This document shows positions 45,783 to 57,552 of a stretch of DNA of 64,000 nt, piece after piece. A program made the translations under genes and the position numbers. The notes beneath the pieces are model-generated. The model saw nothing but the letters and a program-made list of their open reading frames with translations. It was not told where the DNA came from and did not search any database. Every line of letters starts with the position of its first letter. Position 1 is the first letter of the stretch. Origin of the DNA: Irpex lacteus (lineage: Eukaryota; Basidiomycota; Agaricomycetes; Polyporales; Irpicaceae); assembly GCA_001986395.2 (NCBI GenBank), contig MQVO02000002.1, positions 744,001-808,000 on the forward strand. The letters run 5' to 3'.

Positions 45783-48563
45783 TCATTCCTCATCTGAGCT
45801 AGCAACATCGCTCTCGGAGTCAGCTTTCGCTTCTGGTTCTGATTTAGATGGGGCGGCTTGCGTGGTAGTAGAGGATGCAGGACCAAACCCAGCAAAAAGA
45901 GAAGACGGAGCGGCTCCAGATTTCGATCGTTTGGCCCATTCGTGGGCCATCTGTAGGAACTTGAATGAGGTAGGATTGGACTCCCTCTCGTCGTCCGCAA
46001 AGACCATGTCCCAATCTAATCGCATATTAAGTAACGTGAGAACTAATGATATCTCAAAATACAACATACCTTCCACCACCTGGCCGGATTCATCTTCCTT
46101 GCGTTTTCGGCTGACAATTGGGAACATACTCTGCACCTTCGCGACGTCTTTCTCGTCACCGTTTGCTTCCTCAAACGCTTTCCAACTTTCGAGCAGGGCG
46201 ACACGCTGGGAAGAAGTTCAGCGACCTCCGTACCAAGCTTGATTCGTGCATGTAACGTACCTCAGCCTTGAGCCCTTTACTCTTCAAGTCCTTATACGCC
46301 CTGTCAAACACTTCTCTCGCCTTTTCAATGTCTCCTTCAACCATAGGTACCTCATCGCTCTCCTCGTCTTCTTCTTCTCGTTGAGAGCGCGGGAGTGGTA
46401 GAGGGGTAGCTTCAAATAGCGCATAGGATATCCAGACCTTGACGTGACCACTGAGTGCGAGCAGCCGTTCGTATAGCGAACGCGCCTTCTCACGTTCACC
46501 CTCTTCAGTCTCGAAATCGATATACGCTTTCCAAAGCAGCTCGGGCATGGAAAGCTGCGGCTGAGCCACGCCTAGTTCGAAAATAGCTCTGGTGCGGTTG
46601 AAATCCTCCAGCTGAGTCTCGACCTCGGCGTACTTGATCCACGCGGGCGAATTCGAGGGGTCGAACTTTAAACCAAGTTAATATCGCGCATACAATCATG
46701 AGTGAAAGGTGCATACCTCCAGATACTTCTCGTACAACAAGCGAACGCGATCGAACTCGCGCAACTAGAAAATAGTCAGTCACTTATCTAGGAAGGTAAG
46801 CAGCTCACTCACATCAAACTCCAACTGGATGTACCCTTTGAACAGGGCTTCTTTGGGGCACATTCCAATAGCAGCTCCTAGGATCTTGCGTGCTGTGGGA
46901 AGGTCTAATCGTCGAATCTCGAATCGAGCATAAAGGAGCCAAAGCTTGGCGAACGTAAACTGCTTGTGCGGTACTAGTTTGACGGCTGTTTGATATACCT
47001 GCCGTGCTCGAGCATAATCCTGTCTTGCTGTTAGTATTCGTAAACGACCTCTCTCTCGCAAAGGCGAACCTTCGTTTCCAACTCCTCGAACAACGCATAA
47101 TTGAGCCAGAGGAAAATATACCGTCTCCAATGTCTCTTTTCACCGCCCGGGGGTACCTGAGCGACCGCTCGCTCATAGACTTCTCGCACCCTTCCCACGG
47201 CAGCTTCTCCCTCCTCTGCCGTAGCTCCCTCCTCCCGCAACTCTTTCAAGGCCCCTTCCTCCAAGCGAGCGTAGTCGAACCACACATCGTAATTCCGACC
47301 ATCCTGAGCGACTTCGTCTTCATATTGAATTCGTCGCTTTCCAAGAACTGTGGCTTCCAGAGTGGTCTTGGTACCATGCTGCTTCTCAAACTTGGTGTAT
47401 GCTGCGTAAAGTGCTGCAGATTTTGAGCGCGGCAGATGGGACAGAGCGAACTATCACACTATGGGTCAACACACGAAGAACTACTACTATTGATGCGTGA
47501 CTGACCTTGTATATCACACGCGCCCTCTCGTACTCCTTTAGCCGCGTCTCCATCTTGGCGAAAGCGTTGAAGATAGCTTGGGCTTTCTCAATAGACTCTT
47601 CATTGTCACCATAGAAGTTGACCGCTGTCTGAAACACCTCCCTCGCTTTGTCCAGCCGCCCTCGCTCCTCCTCGAACTTGCCCCATTTCACCCAAACCCG
47701 AGGCTCCGGCCGAACCGCCACCCAACGTTCGTAGATGGCACTCGCGCGGTCCAGCTCATTATATCGCTGCTCCATTTTGATATACGCCTGCCACGCCTTG
47801 TCATCTGGTTCCCAGGCCATCCAACGCTCAAACACCTGGCGAGCGCCAGGGACATTCTGGAGGAGCTCCTCGAGATAGACATACTTGTACCATAGTTGGT
47901 CAATACGGGGAAGCAGGGTGACGGCGCGGTCGAATAGGTTTCGAGAGTGTTGAACATTGCGGCCCTTCAACTCCATTTCCGTATAGCTCAACCATAGCTG
48001 GACACTACGAGGGTCGACATCGAGGGCACGTTCAAAGACAGAGCGAGAACGCGCAAATTCGCCTTGACTCGCCTATGGTTGTGTCAGCTTGCTATTTTCG
48101 TTCACGAGGCGCTTCCTTACCTCCCAATTCGCGTACTGAAGCCACTCCTTTCTGTCATTGAGGTTGAGGATGACAGAGAACTAGAAGAACGGGTGACGAC
48201 TTACATGCTACCACGAGTCTGCCTTATACGTTTCTCGAACTCTTCACGTTTCCTGCCTCTATACTCATGAAGCTCTTCAAAATCTTCCACGCGCTGTTTT
48301 GGGGCGCGAAATTGGGACTCTTGACGTTCTTGTGCCTATAAGAATGTAAGGACCACAATGCTCATCGTATGGAGAAGTGCAACGCACATCACGCAAGAGC
48401 TGCTCCGCGGTGACCTGGATGGCCGCGGGTGCACGATTTTTGATTCTGCAAGCATAAGATGAGAGTCATGGAGGTGAAGAGCAGAAGCAGCATACCGAGG
48501 GGCTCGCCCGTCCTGCATTGCTGTGGTGGTCGTTGTAAGAGGAAAGTAGGCGCTTGAAGCCAT
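45783..48563 (-). CDS. CLF1: Crooked-neck-like splicing factor Clf1 (Syf3)
   Basis: Eleven exons, 5' to 3': 48563-48496, 48445-48388, 48335-48205, 48151-48121, 48072-47506, 47450-47070, 47019-46813, 46764-46717, 46665-46261, 46205-46070 and 46015-45783, giving 754 residues. The N-terminal [20 protein letters not shown] and [13 protein letters not shown] are hallmark Clf1 segments. More than ten HAT (half-a-TPR) repeats follow, for example [20 protein letters not shown] and [20 protein letters not shown]. The tail is acidic ([11 protein letters not shown]). Clf1 is a scaffold of the Prp19/NineTeen complex in the spliceosome. The start may instead be the Met at residue 16. RAD6 starts 82 bp away on the other strand. 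Confidence 0.94.
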
Positions 48564-48645
48564 GAAGCCAACGGAACGCGCGCTTCGTCAGCACAAACAA
48601 CTCTCTCTACGACCACCACCACGACCGTCGTCCTCGTCCTGCAGA
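48564..48645. promoter_or_regulatory. 82 bp divergent promoter of CLF1 and RAD6
   Basis: Only 82 bp lie between the two start codons, so promoter elements and both 5' UTRs must overlap or one gene uses a downstream start. It contains runs of CACCACCACGACC type on the plus strand. No TATA box is visible. Confidence 0.5.
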
Positions 48646-49252
48646 ATGGTATGTCATGGGTGTGCATCGATGGCTGTAAATTGTACTCACGCGGCGCACA
48701 CAGTCGACTAACTGCCGCCGCCGCCTCATCCGCGACTTTAAACGCTTGTCTAGTGATCCTCCTGGTGGCATCTCTGGCAGCCCTTGTCCGGATAACATCA
48801 TGCTATGGAACGCAGTCATCTTTGGCCCAGGTGCGTATCTGTATCCTTACTATCGACAATCGCCCTCGCTGATAAGTCGCGTAGTCGATACACCCTTTGA
48901 AGATGGCACCTTCAAGCTCATCTTAACCTTCGACGAGAGCTATCCGACGAAGCCACCCACCGTCAAATTCCTCTCTCGCATGTTCCATCCGAATGTCTAC
49001 GCCAATGGCGAGCTATGTCTCGATATTCTACAGAATCGCTGGTCGCCGACCTACGACGTTGCTGCGATACTCACCTCCATTCAAAGCCTGCTACATGACC
49101 CTAACCCTAATAGTCCCGCTAATGCAGAGGCCGCCCAGCTCTACCGCGAAAACATGAAGGAGTATGTCCGTCGGGTGAGGGCGACCGTTGAGGAAAGCTG
49201 GTTGGACCCAGAGGAGACAGACAAGGTGGATGCTGGTTCCACGCAGGCGTAG
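48646..49252 (+). CDS. RAD6: Ubiquitin-conjugating enzyme E2, Rad6/Ubc2
   Basis: Three coding pieces (48646-48648, 48704-48830, 48885-49252) give 165 residues. [35 protein letters not shown], the HPN motif at 78-80 and the active cysteine at residue 88 ([18 protein letters not shown]) are typical Rad6. The short acidic tail is weaker than in baker's yeast. Rad6 ubiquitinates histone H2B and PCNA and takes part in N-degron turnover. The start codon is an exon by itself: ATG is followed by GTATGT, and the protein resumes after CACACAG, exactly as in the RPS17 gene in this window. Confidence 0.96.
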
Positions 49253-49468
49253 TGGGATCCTTAATCTCAATTTCATCTTCGACTACGGTCTTGTATTTTT
49301 GTATCTCCCTCATAGTTGCATGGATGTATTTTCTATCCTTACATGTGTTATTATAATCATATAAAATATCAAGTTCCCGTTATCAGCATCAAACTGGGAG
49401 GAAAGGGTTCTACAGTCGTTTACATACTGATGTACATGTTTTGATCTGTGAGCGAGAAACGAGCGGTA
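49253..49468. other. RAD6 3' flank up to the pogo insertion site
   Basis: AT-rich 3' flank with no frame. It ends with the TA (49467-49468) that is duplicated at 53193-53194. Confidence 0.5.
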
Positions 49469-49496
49469 CTATGGGGTGACGGGTTTTGCAAACGCG
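49469..49496 (+). repeat. Left TIR of the pogo-like element
   Basis: It matches the reverse complement of 53165-53192 at all 28 positions. It is preceded by TA. Confidence 0.92.
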
Positions 49497-49924
49497 TTTG
49501 CAAGTTTCACACTGCTGACAATATAGCGCATCTATCAGTAAACGTATTTTGACGATTTTTGCATTAATCAATAGCGTGATGTCTCTTTTATAAATCCCGG
49601 AGGGTCTTGTGAGTATTGAGTCGTTGAGAGAACGAGCGGAACGTTGTCGACGATGAGAGTCCAAGATTTGCAGAACCTGTCGCTCTTTCGGTCACAGATT
49701 GATCAGATCGTCACACCGGCACGTTTCGGCAGATGAAGCGCCTGCCCGACGCCAGCTCAGAGTGTTCGCAAGTGGCGACACTCTTGAGCTTTGACTCAAT
49801 AAGTAAATAGTCAAACGAGCAATGAATTCTATTCTGTACAAGCTATGATCATAGCGTGCTGAATCTATACACAAATAAAAATAAAATAAAACAAGAAGGT
49901 TAAAATCCGAGCCCGAGCTTCACA

Positions 49925-52597
49925 TTAACTAGGGAACAGAGCAGGCCTGAGACGAGGGCTTGACCGAGAATAGGGATGATAACGTCGCTCGAGGTGTCTC
50001 GTGTCGCGATAGATACGAGAGCCGTTGGATGGTGAGAGCGGGATGATGACTGTTGGACGCGACCCTTCCGGTGTCGAGGGGCGAGGTGGACTAGGAGGCG
50101 AGTCCATGGTATACAACGTAGGCCAGATGTGAGATGGGCCATCGTGATCGCGCGACGAAACGATCGTATTAGATGAAGTTGCAGCAGCATTCTCAGGCTC
50201 TGTGCGTGTCGTGCGTCGTCGTCCCGTAGCCCGAGGGAAAAGACCCATGAAGCGTGCATCCTCCTTCAAATGCGGATTGGCGGTGAAATGAGCTTGTATG
50301 CGTGAGTACAGGGTCTTCACGGTGTCCGATTTCGAGTCGATAGCCATTCCGAGAATAATCGCAATGTCTTCCAGATCATCGCGCTTGCATTGAGATAATG
50401 GCTTGGTGAACCGAAGAGACGATCCAAGCTGTATCAGGTGAGCACGACGGCGCACATTCTCCTCCTTCCGATCCTCCTTCGCTTTCTGCTTCTCTGCAGC
50501 CTTTGCTGCTTCAGCTGCATCTTCTGCTTCTTGTTCATCGTACATCAGCCATGCTTCGTCACTGGTGAGATGTGCCTTCTGCGTTTTCAGTGTTCTTCGC
50601 CCTTTCTTCTTCTCCGCCTTGTTCAGTTGTTGTTTCAGAGTCTTGTTTTCTTCAGAGGCAAAATGGCAGTGCGTCCGATACAGCTCGACCTCTTCTTTCG
50701 CTTTTTTGACCTTCTTTGCCCCCCGTCGACAGGTATCCCGAAGCAAACCAAGAATGTCCGCCTTTGATGACTTGTGTTGCAGTCCTTTCGTAATCTCGTC
50801 AAAATCGAACACAGCTTCTGAGTCAGAGTCTGAGTTCATCTCTGAGTCGGAGTCTGGTTCAGCAGATAAAGAGGGTGAGGAGTGTGAAGAGGGTGTTGAT
50901 GAGTGAGAAGACTCGGATGGTGGAGCCTCCGGGGCCACTGGGGTTGGCAAGGGATATTCAAGAATATCATCACTTAGCTCTGGCGGGTGTGGGACAGCAG
51001 GTGCGTCAGATGTCGATGATGTCGATGAGTCTGGATAGGGAGCAGCGATTGGATCAGAGGGCGCAGGGAAAGACAGAGCGACCATGGTCACGACGGGAAG
51101 CTCAGAGGATGTTAGATCAGAGTCCTGGTCTGCCTCTTGCGAATCTTGCTCCTCGTCTGAAGATTCGCTGTCAGGCTCGGATTCAGTTTCTGTAGATTCA
51201 GACTCAGAGTCCGAGCCATCAGCAGAGCCTTCGTCCTCGTCGTCCTCGGCATCTTCAACGTCTTCTGCGGATTTGGGTTCCCCTTGACGTGGCAGCGGGA
51301 AGTCGTCTGGCATGTAGGAACGGGTTGATGTGACATTACTGGGTGCGAAATCGTCGTCGTCGAAGATGCCAGGGTTTAATGGAGAAAGTCCTGTCTTCTT
51401 CCACGCTGCCAGGATTACGTTGCGTGACATACACTGGTCTCGCACCATCAGATACTCCCGAATAAAGTCTTCTCGTAAGATATTCTCTCGCGTCTCCTCA
51501 ACAATCTGCTCACAGCGCTCCAGCCATTTCCTAGCCAGCAGCCCAAAGCATCCCACATCGAGCGGCTGCGTTTTGTGCGTGGTATGAGGCGGAAGACGGA
51601 AGATGTGAACATTGTGTTTACGTCCCAGCTCTGCCATATGCCGTGCACAATGGGAGCCATGGCCATCTAGCACAAGAACGACAGGTTCGTTCTCATCTCC
51701 AGCACGAGCACGGGCTTGAGGGATGAAAGTCTTCTCAAACCACTGAAGACATTGGTAGTCGTCTGTCCAGCCGTTTTCGGTAGTTCCGACACTTCAGATG
51801 AGACGTAAGTGATTAATATCATACCACAAAATAATAAGAGACGTACCAGGCATGACGACGACCCCTTAATGCAGAGAACCACTCCATATCGAAGTTCTTC
51901 CCGCTGAGATGAACCCCGGATCAAGCGCGGTTCCGTCCGCAGAAACGCACTCAATTATCGTAACGAGCTCAAGATCGGCACTACGTTTCTTGTATCGTGC
52001 ACGATCATGCCTCGAGTAGAAATACTTGAGGCCAGTTGATTTCCGCCCACCTCCCATCTGTGCGCCTTTTTCATCCATGTTATACAGATTCCGTAACTTG
52101 ACTGGACGTGGACTGATTTTGTGCAGCATCTCCAAGAACTCCTCGAAATGCCTTCCAATAGCTGTTCGGTTGAAGCACCGTGCGCGCTTCGTATCCAAGG
52201 GCGATGATTTCGCATAGGTGAGTTCAGGATGTCGCTTTCGAAACCGGTATACCCATCTCATTGATGGCTTCTTTCCTACCAACTTCTCGACCTTCAACCG
52301 CAGACCATTCCGGCTGACAGGGGTGCCCTGAGCGGCCCATAGCCGAAGCCACTTGACCAAGACCTTCTCTTGGACTCGAGACAAGAATCTGTTCTTCTTC
52401 GGGGCATCAGGAGCGGGACAGCTCAGGTCAAGGTAGCGCCGCCGCAGAGTGTAGTAAGGAACGTCAAATTTGGTTGCAACAGCTGTCATAACGGTATCCT
52501 TGTGCTTCCGCAGATACCGACAAGCTTGCCCGAGCCTAGCTTCCAGCCCTTCTTGCTGGGAAACTCTGTCAACGCGTGTAACCTTTGCTTTAGGCAT
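49925..52597 (-). pseudogene. Pogo-type transposase with one frameshift
   Basis: The frame opens MPKAKVTRVDRVSQQEGLEA at 52597. An N-terminal helix-turn-helix (ATKFDVPYYTLRRRYLD) and a CENP-B-type HTH (KVLVKWLRLWAAQGTPVSR) precede a DDE_1 core: YNMDEKG near residue 172, LDGHGSHC and QPLDVGCFG supply the three acids. An intron removes 51846-51792. A long acidic Ser/Glu-rich C-terminal region follows and ends at 49925. One base is missing near 51907: the frame breaks after DPGFI, and SGKNFDMEW continues in another frame. The related copy at 61 kb keeps the frame at that point (PGFIFSG). A sequencing error would leave an intact gene. Confidence 0.85.
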
Positions 52598-53106
52598 GCT
52601 GGAAGGAAGACGAGCAGGTGGGTGATAGCATGAGTGTTCAAGATACACCCTCCATAATTTGCTGACTACGAGTATCTCCCAGTTTTTTATTCTTTTTTCC
52701 GTTCGACGCTAACGACCCGCCACTCGCCACCGCGCACCAGCCCGCGCACTGACGGCCACGCTAGAGTCGGGCACACGTGGGACATACGTCACTGCATCAT
52801 CTGAGTTTAAATCGATGTCACTCTTCCTGGCCAGTTTGTCACGCCGAAAGCAGTATTCTGTGTCTATCTCGTCTCTTTTCATGTTTCATGTCATTATTAA
52901 TGCATAGGTATATCTTAATACCATCTCAGATATACCTATGCAATTTTGAGTGAATGTCCGTCAGAGGATCTCTGGGATCTGACGTGATAAGCATGCGGGT
53001 GGAAGTGTACAACAGACCGGTAATCGTCGGTAAGACGCAATACCCTACATAATATTCTGAAGACTTGAAAAGAGGCGTGGTTACATTCAATCTATCTACT
53101 GTGCAT

Positions 53107-53281
53107 TTTACCGGTGCGGAAAATGCGAAGCGGAAGGCGCAGCGCAGGGATTTGCAAACTCTGTCGCGTTTGCAAAACCCGTCACCCCATAGTACTGTCG
53201 CGCGACGGGATTTGCAAAGTCGACACCTTGTGCAAAATGGACTCCCTCCACGTCTATGTACACAAAATAGCACCGGTAAAG
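53107..53281. repeat. Short inverted repeat pair spanning the pogo right end
   Basis: TTTACCGGTGC at 53107-53117 and its reverse complement at 53271-53281 bracket 175 bp that includes the pogo right TIR. Additional TTTGCAAA and TGCAAAA motifs lie inside. It may be a MITE or the trace of an older, related element; an 11 bp match could also be chance. Confidence 0.35.
53165..53192 (-). repeat. Right TIR of the pogo-like element
   Basis: Exact inverted copy of the left TIR, followed by TA at 53193-53194. Confidence 0.92.
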
Positions 53282-53614
53282 TAACAAGGACATGAGCATA
53301 TGTATTACGGTTATATCTATCTATATTTTGTAATTATTCGCGCAGGACAGCAGTACACCGGGCACTACCGGTATGTTTTGCACTCGATGTCTGTAAGCTC
53401 TCAGGCAAGATCCCAGAGATCCTTTCGGGCGGTAGACTTAGTATAATGGTATATCAATACTGATACTCTTAGCTCTGTGTCTGTCTAGTTCGATCGGTCG
53501 TATGTTCCCCTGAACTGGCTGGAGAGCGGATGTGTGGTGAGATGCGTGACAATAAGGCCAGGCAGGGTGACGTGGGTTCAAACTCCGATCACTCTGTAGC
53601 GCTGCAGCATTAAT
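53193..53614. other. Spacer between two transposons, with tRNA-like relics
   Basis: No coding frame. Box A-like (53439-53451) and box B-like (53487-53497) sequences sit at tRNA spacing, and another box B-like sequence (GGGTTCAAACTCC) lies near 53574-53586. Confidence 0.4.
53439..53497 (+). repeat. tRNA-like relic or tRNA-derived SINE head
   Basis: TAGTATAATGGTA resembles an internal pol III box A, and AGTTCGATCGG about 40 bp later resembles box B. I cannot form a full cloverleaf, so it is not called as a tRNA. Confidence 0.35.
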
Positions 53615-53636
53615 GGATGCCTACCCGTAAGGATTT
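53615..53636 (+). repeat. Left TIR of the PIF/Harbinger element
   Basis: Identical to the reverse complement of 57553-57574. Confidence 0.9.
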
Positions 53637-53776
53637 AGAGATTTAGAGATCCCTAGAATTTAGTCTCCGCCTAATTGCCATGAAACGCCGGGTAGCGATT
53701 GGGCAGAGAGCTACTCGAGCGCTTCGATGTATCTGTGCAGCGCGCGCTGCACAATTGTAGCGAGTTTGTCTTCGCA

Positions 53777-55143
53777 ATGAACATTATAGAGCAGGACGAA
53801 GACGACGAGAAATTGCGGCAAGCCGCACTGGCTGTCCTACTAGTTATTGGTGCTGAGGAGGCACGAAATGACCGTCAGGCCCGTCGCCATCGCACTCGAT
53901 ACTACTTGTGCCAACCCGAGCTCATGCCCAATCCTCGAGTGGACTCACCATGGCAGAAGCTATATCTTAGCCGCAACGACCGCGCATACATCACGACCAT
54001 GGGTGTTGATGTTGAAACATTCAACTTTCTGTTGGCGGAGGGGTTTGCCGACCGTTGGTATTCAACGCCTATACCACGGGATGACACAGACACTGCAGGA
54101 GCGCCTCGTCCTGGAGCGCGATCGCTTGACGCAGCGGGAGGACTTGGACTATATCTGCATTGGTTATGCTCCACAATACGGGAAACGAGCTTGCAGCAGA
54201 TCTTTGCCTTGGTACCCATGACAGTTAATAGGTATATTGCATTTGCTCAGAAGATCTTGCTCGAAGTTCTCCATGGTATTCCTGACGGGGAAATTGCATG
54301 GCCAACGGATGTTGATGAATATGAGAGGCTATCGCGATTGGTACAGGTAAATCTCGCAATTCACAGTTCACATTGCCGAATTTAATGTCATCTCGCATAG
54401 CGTTGCCATCATTTACTTGTTGGTGCATTCGGCAGCATAGACGGGCTGAAGTTGCCTGTTCAAGTGTCTAATGATCCAGAAATGGAGAATGCGACCTATA
54501 ATGGGTGGCTTCATGACCATTTCGTCAGTTGTGTGGTTGTTTTTGCTGCGGACGATATGTCATTTCCCGCTAGATATCTCTTACAATAAACTAATAAAGT
54601 CCTGAAGGCTTAATCCGGCAGGCCGTCTTGAACGTTCCTGGCAGCTGGCACGACTCACGAGTTGCACGCCCGATCTACAAAAAACTCAGAACTGCCACAC
54701 CCAACGGATACTACCTTGTTGCAGATTCTGCCTTCCCGCAAGGAGTGGGACAATTGCAGGGGAAGATCCATGCAGCGCTGAAGGAAGGTTCCCGTCTACC
54801 CACAAACCGACTCGAGCGAGAGAAACGTTTACAGTTCAACCGTCAACTTGTATCTTATCGCCAGACCGCCGAATGGGGAATGCGAGCTATTCAAGGTGCA
54901 TTCGGACGTCTTCGCCTACCGCTGAACATCAACCAGGTCGAAGATCGTCAGGAACTCCTAGAGGTCTGTATGCGCCTCGCCAACGTTCGGACAGCTAGAG
55001 TAGGCATCAATCAAATCCGAAATGTTTACATGCCAATCTGGACTGCAAGCATAGAGGACATGGAGTTGTGGACAGGGTTTGAGGAGATGCTATTCGGAGA
55101 CATACAGAGGAGAGATCGTGTTGCACGTTTTCGTCTTGTTTAG
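53777..55143 (+). CDS. Harbinger-type DDE transposase
   Basis: Three exons (53777-54346, 54401-54558, 54600-55143) give 423 residues from the first in-frame ATG. The catalytic triad fits the HARBI1/DDE_4 nuclease: Asp204 in FGSIDGLKLP, Asp261 in NVPGSWHDSRVA and Glu334 in RQTAEWGMRAIQGAFGRL, with the supporting motif YYLVADSAFP. Intron 2 is very short (41 bp) with a weak donor, yet it is the only choice I found that keeps the frame. An alternative reading would begin further upstream without ATG. It cuts and pastes the element together with its Myb partner. Confidence 0.87.
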
Positions 55144-55399
55144 GTAGAGCGCACAAAATGCATTCACTATAAATGTAGCCATAAGGTGTATTACAGAAAG
55201 TATAGAACGAATGTCCATGAATATAAGAAAACATGAAAGGACAGTAAACAAGTGAGTGCTATGGGTATACGCAAACACAAGGTAGGCGGAGGATAGAATA
55301 GTCCAATAGATAAATGAAGAGGGATAGTCTGGTAGGGCGAGCGGCATAGTTTATACTAGGATGGGTATCAATATGGAATAGGACTAGTGCAGAGGGAAC

Positions 55400-57117
55400 T
55401 TAGGCATCAGCTGACAACGGAGAAAGTGAAGAAGCAGCCAAAGGGTCAGGCGTCTTCGGAGCAATCAGGGGAAGAGCTGCGAGCGGGCGAGAGGGACCTG
55501 GAGTAGCATTGCGACAAGATATCGGTGAGACGATCGGGATGGGGAAAGGTGACTTGCGGCGAGCCATCGGAGAGCCAGCGGCAGCGAAAGCGGATCGTTT
55601 TGGTGTACGGATAGAAGGCCACTCATCAGGAGCCCGACTCGTCCTCACCCGACCTTTGAACAAGAGCGGGCTGCTTGGGAACTCGGCCTGACTCCTCCCC
55701 ATGAATTTGAGCTCGAAGCGAAGCTGATCTGCGGCGCGTTGCTCCTCGTGCAGCTTGTCCTTAGTGGCACCAAGCTCTGTCCGTAACTGCTGTACCTCAG
55801 ACTGTAAGGCAGCAACTTGCAGCAACTGCAGCTGTTGAGCGAAGCGGACTTGATCGCGGACCTGTTGCTCTTGAGGATCGAAAATGGTATTGATGTTGGA
55901 CAACAGCGCCGTCGAAGCACCGTTACGCATGCGAGACGAGATGGGAGCAGGCCGGTTCGATGCCCGTGAAGCCTTTGGCTTTGGCGACGGCTTGATGTTG
56001 ACGTTTGGCTCTGCCTTGATCTGCCGCGGTGGAGAAGGCGGCCACTCAATGTCGCTGGAAGAGCTATGGACAGTGATCACTTCGCGTGGGCCACGTGGCA
56101 TAGTAGCAGGTCTGCCAGCAAGTGAGACGTCCGAGCTCGCAGTGTCATCATCGAGATGGACACTCTGAGACTTGCCCGTGATCTGCTCATCGGCTTCGAG
56201 TGCGATATGCAGGTACTCTGGCATCTCGCCACCTCCCGTAGGTGGTGTCTCTGCGGCAATCTGCATTCCGATCAACGTCTGATGAGGCTACCACAAAGAC
56301 GGACTGGTACTTACCGACTCAAACTTCGACCGTAAATCTTTCGTTTCACGGGACGCAAAGTTGTGCTTCTCTGCATGCTTGTTATACGCAGCCGTGACGC
56401 GCTTCCAGCGATCCAAGCCGATTGGCTTCAGCTTGCGAACCAGTTTTGCGAGTAGTAGCTTCTCCATGTCGGAGTACCCCTTCGAACCTGGTTTGCGGCC
56501 CTTAGCGGCAGCGTTGAGCTTGGGCGCGCGGGCGACAGATTTACCCTTCGTGTCTTGTGCCTTGGCCTTCACCGGAGGACTTGCGGCCGGTGGGGAGGAC
56601 AAGAACCTATGGAACAGTGGTGCAGGAAGGTAAGAACTCCCAGTGTGCGTCGGCGCAACAGCGACGGGAGGGTGCAGATAGACAGGCAAACCCGCGCCAG
56701 AAAGGTGTGGGTAGAAAGAAGGGTGCAAGGGCCCGCGCATGGGCTGAAGAGGAGGAGCACCACTCATGAAGTGGTGGGAATGGGAAGAGTGGTCGAGTTG
56801 AGAGGACGGAGGGAGCAATGATTTAGCGGCGGACGCTGTCGGTTGAGAGGACGGTGGTATGTTTGTGGCCACGGCGAGATTGGCGCTGGCGGACACAGCG
56901 TCTGCGCGAGGCCTGGCGAACACACCATGGTTGCCTGCGGGAATCGTGATGCACTGCATTGGAGTATAGTTCAGTATTAGAAAGTTACAAGACAGAAAAC
57001 ACGCACAAGGTTAGAACTGGAATTTGAAGGAGTGGATGCAGAGGGTGGCAAAGACGGCTGGTCTCCAAGTTTCCGTTTGCCTCCCTTGCGAGATAATTTG
57101 CGCGATGCAGGTGACAT
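55400..57117 (-). CDS. Myb/SANT-like partner protein of the Harbinger element
   Basis: Three exons (57117-57007, 56953-56315, 56260-55400) give 536 residues. After a Ser/Pro-rich start comes a trihelix-like block, GRKPGSKGYSDMEKLLLAKL, then PIGLDRWKRVTAAYNKHAEK and RETKDLRSKFES, as in the second protein of PIF/Harbinger elements. A coiled coil (FAQQLQLLQVAALQSEVQQL and following) and basic Ser/Pro-rich tail come after. In zebrafish Harbinger the Myb-like partner binds the element ends and helps import the transposase. That role is known for relatives and inferred here. Confidence 0.85.
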
Positions 57118-57552
57118 AGATAGATGAGGTTGAAATGGATAGGAGTAAATAAATGAGGGGAAGGAGACAACGACCACGAACGACGGACACTCACCTTTTA
57201 TCAGCAGCCAAGCCGTCCTTCTGCTCACAGTCCCGGCATCGCGTCACCCCAGCTAGCTCGCGGTGGCGCGTTATCAGGCTCAGGCATCGTTGGCGCATCA
57301 ACCGGTGCCTTAGATTCTGTGGAAGGGAGAGGGGGGCCGTCCTAGATTTTAGTTTTAGGACAAGACGAACACGCTGATGGACGACGCTAGCAGCACGCGT
57401 AAGGTATTCAACCATCTAGATATGTGAGCCGTCCTGCGGCAATGGGCCCTTGGCATCGGGTATCAATTTCATTGTCAATGCCGAATTTGCCGCTATGCAT
57501 GATTCATCTTGTTATTACAACTCCGACGTGTGATAACGGCCCTAAATCCCTA

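Larger units (their letters stand above)
49469..53192 (-). mobile_element. Pogo-like DNA transposon with 28 bp TIRs and TA duplication
   Basis: The ends are perfect 28 bp inverted repeats, 49469-49496 and 53165-53192, beginning CTATGGGGTGACGGG, flanked on both sides by TA, the target of Tc1/mariner-pogo elements. It is 3,724 bp long and holds one transposase gene on the minus strand. TTTGCAAA-type motifs occur at and just inside both ends and may be subterminal transposase sites. Perfect TIRs indicate recent arrival. It inserted 215 bp after the RAD6 stop. Confidence 0.92.

Noticed and set aside
50438..51287. Serine-rich and leucine-rich plus-strand frames
   Set aside because: They are antisense shadows of the acidic Ser/Glu-rich part of the pogo transposase.
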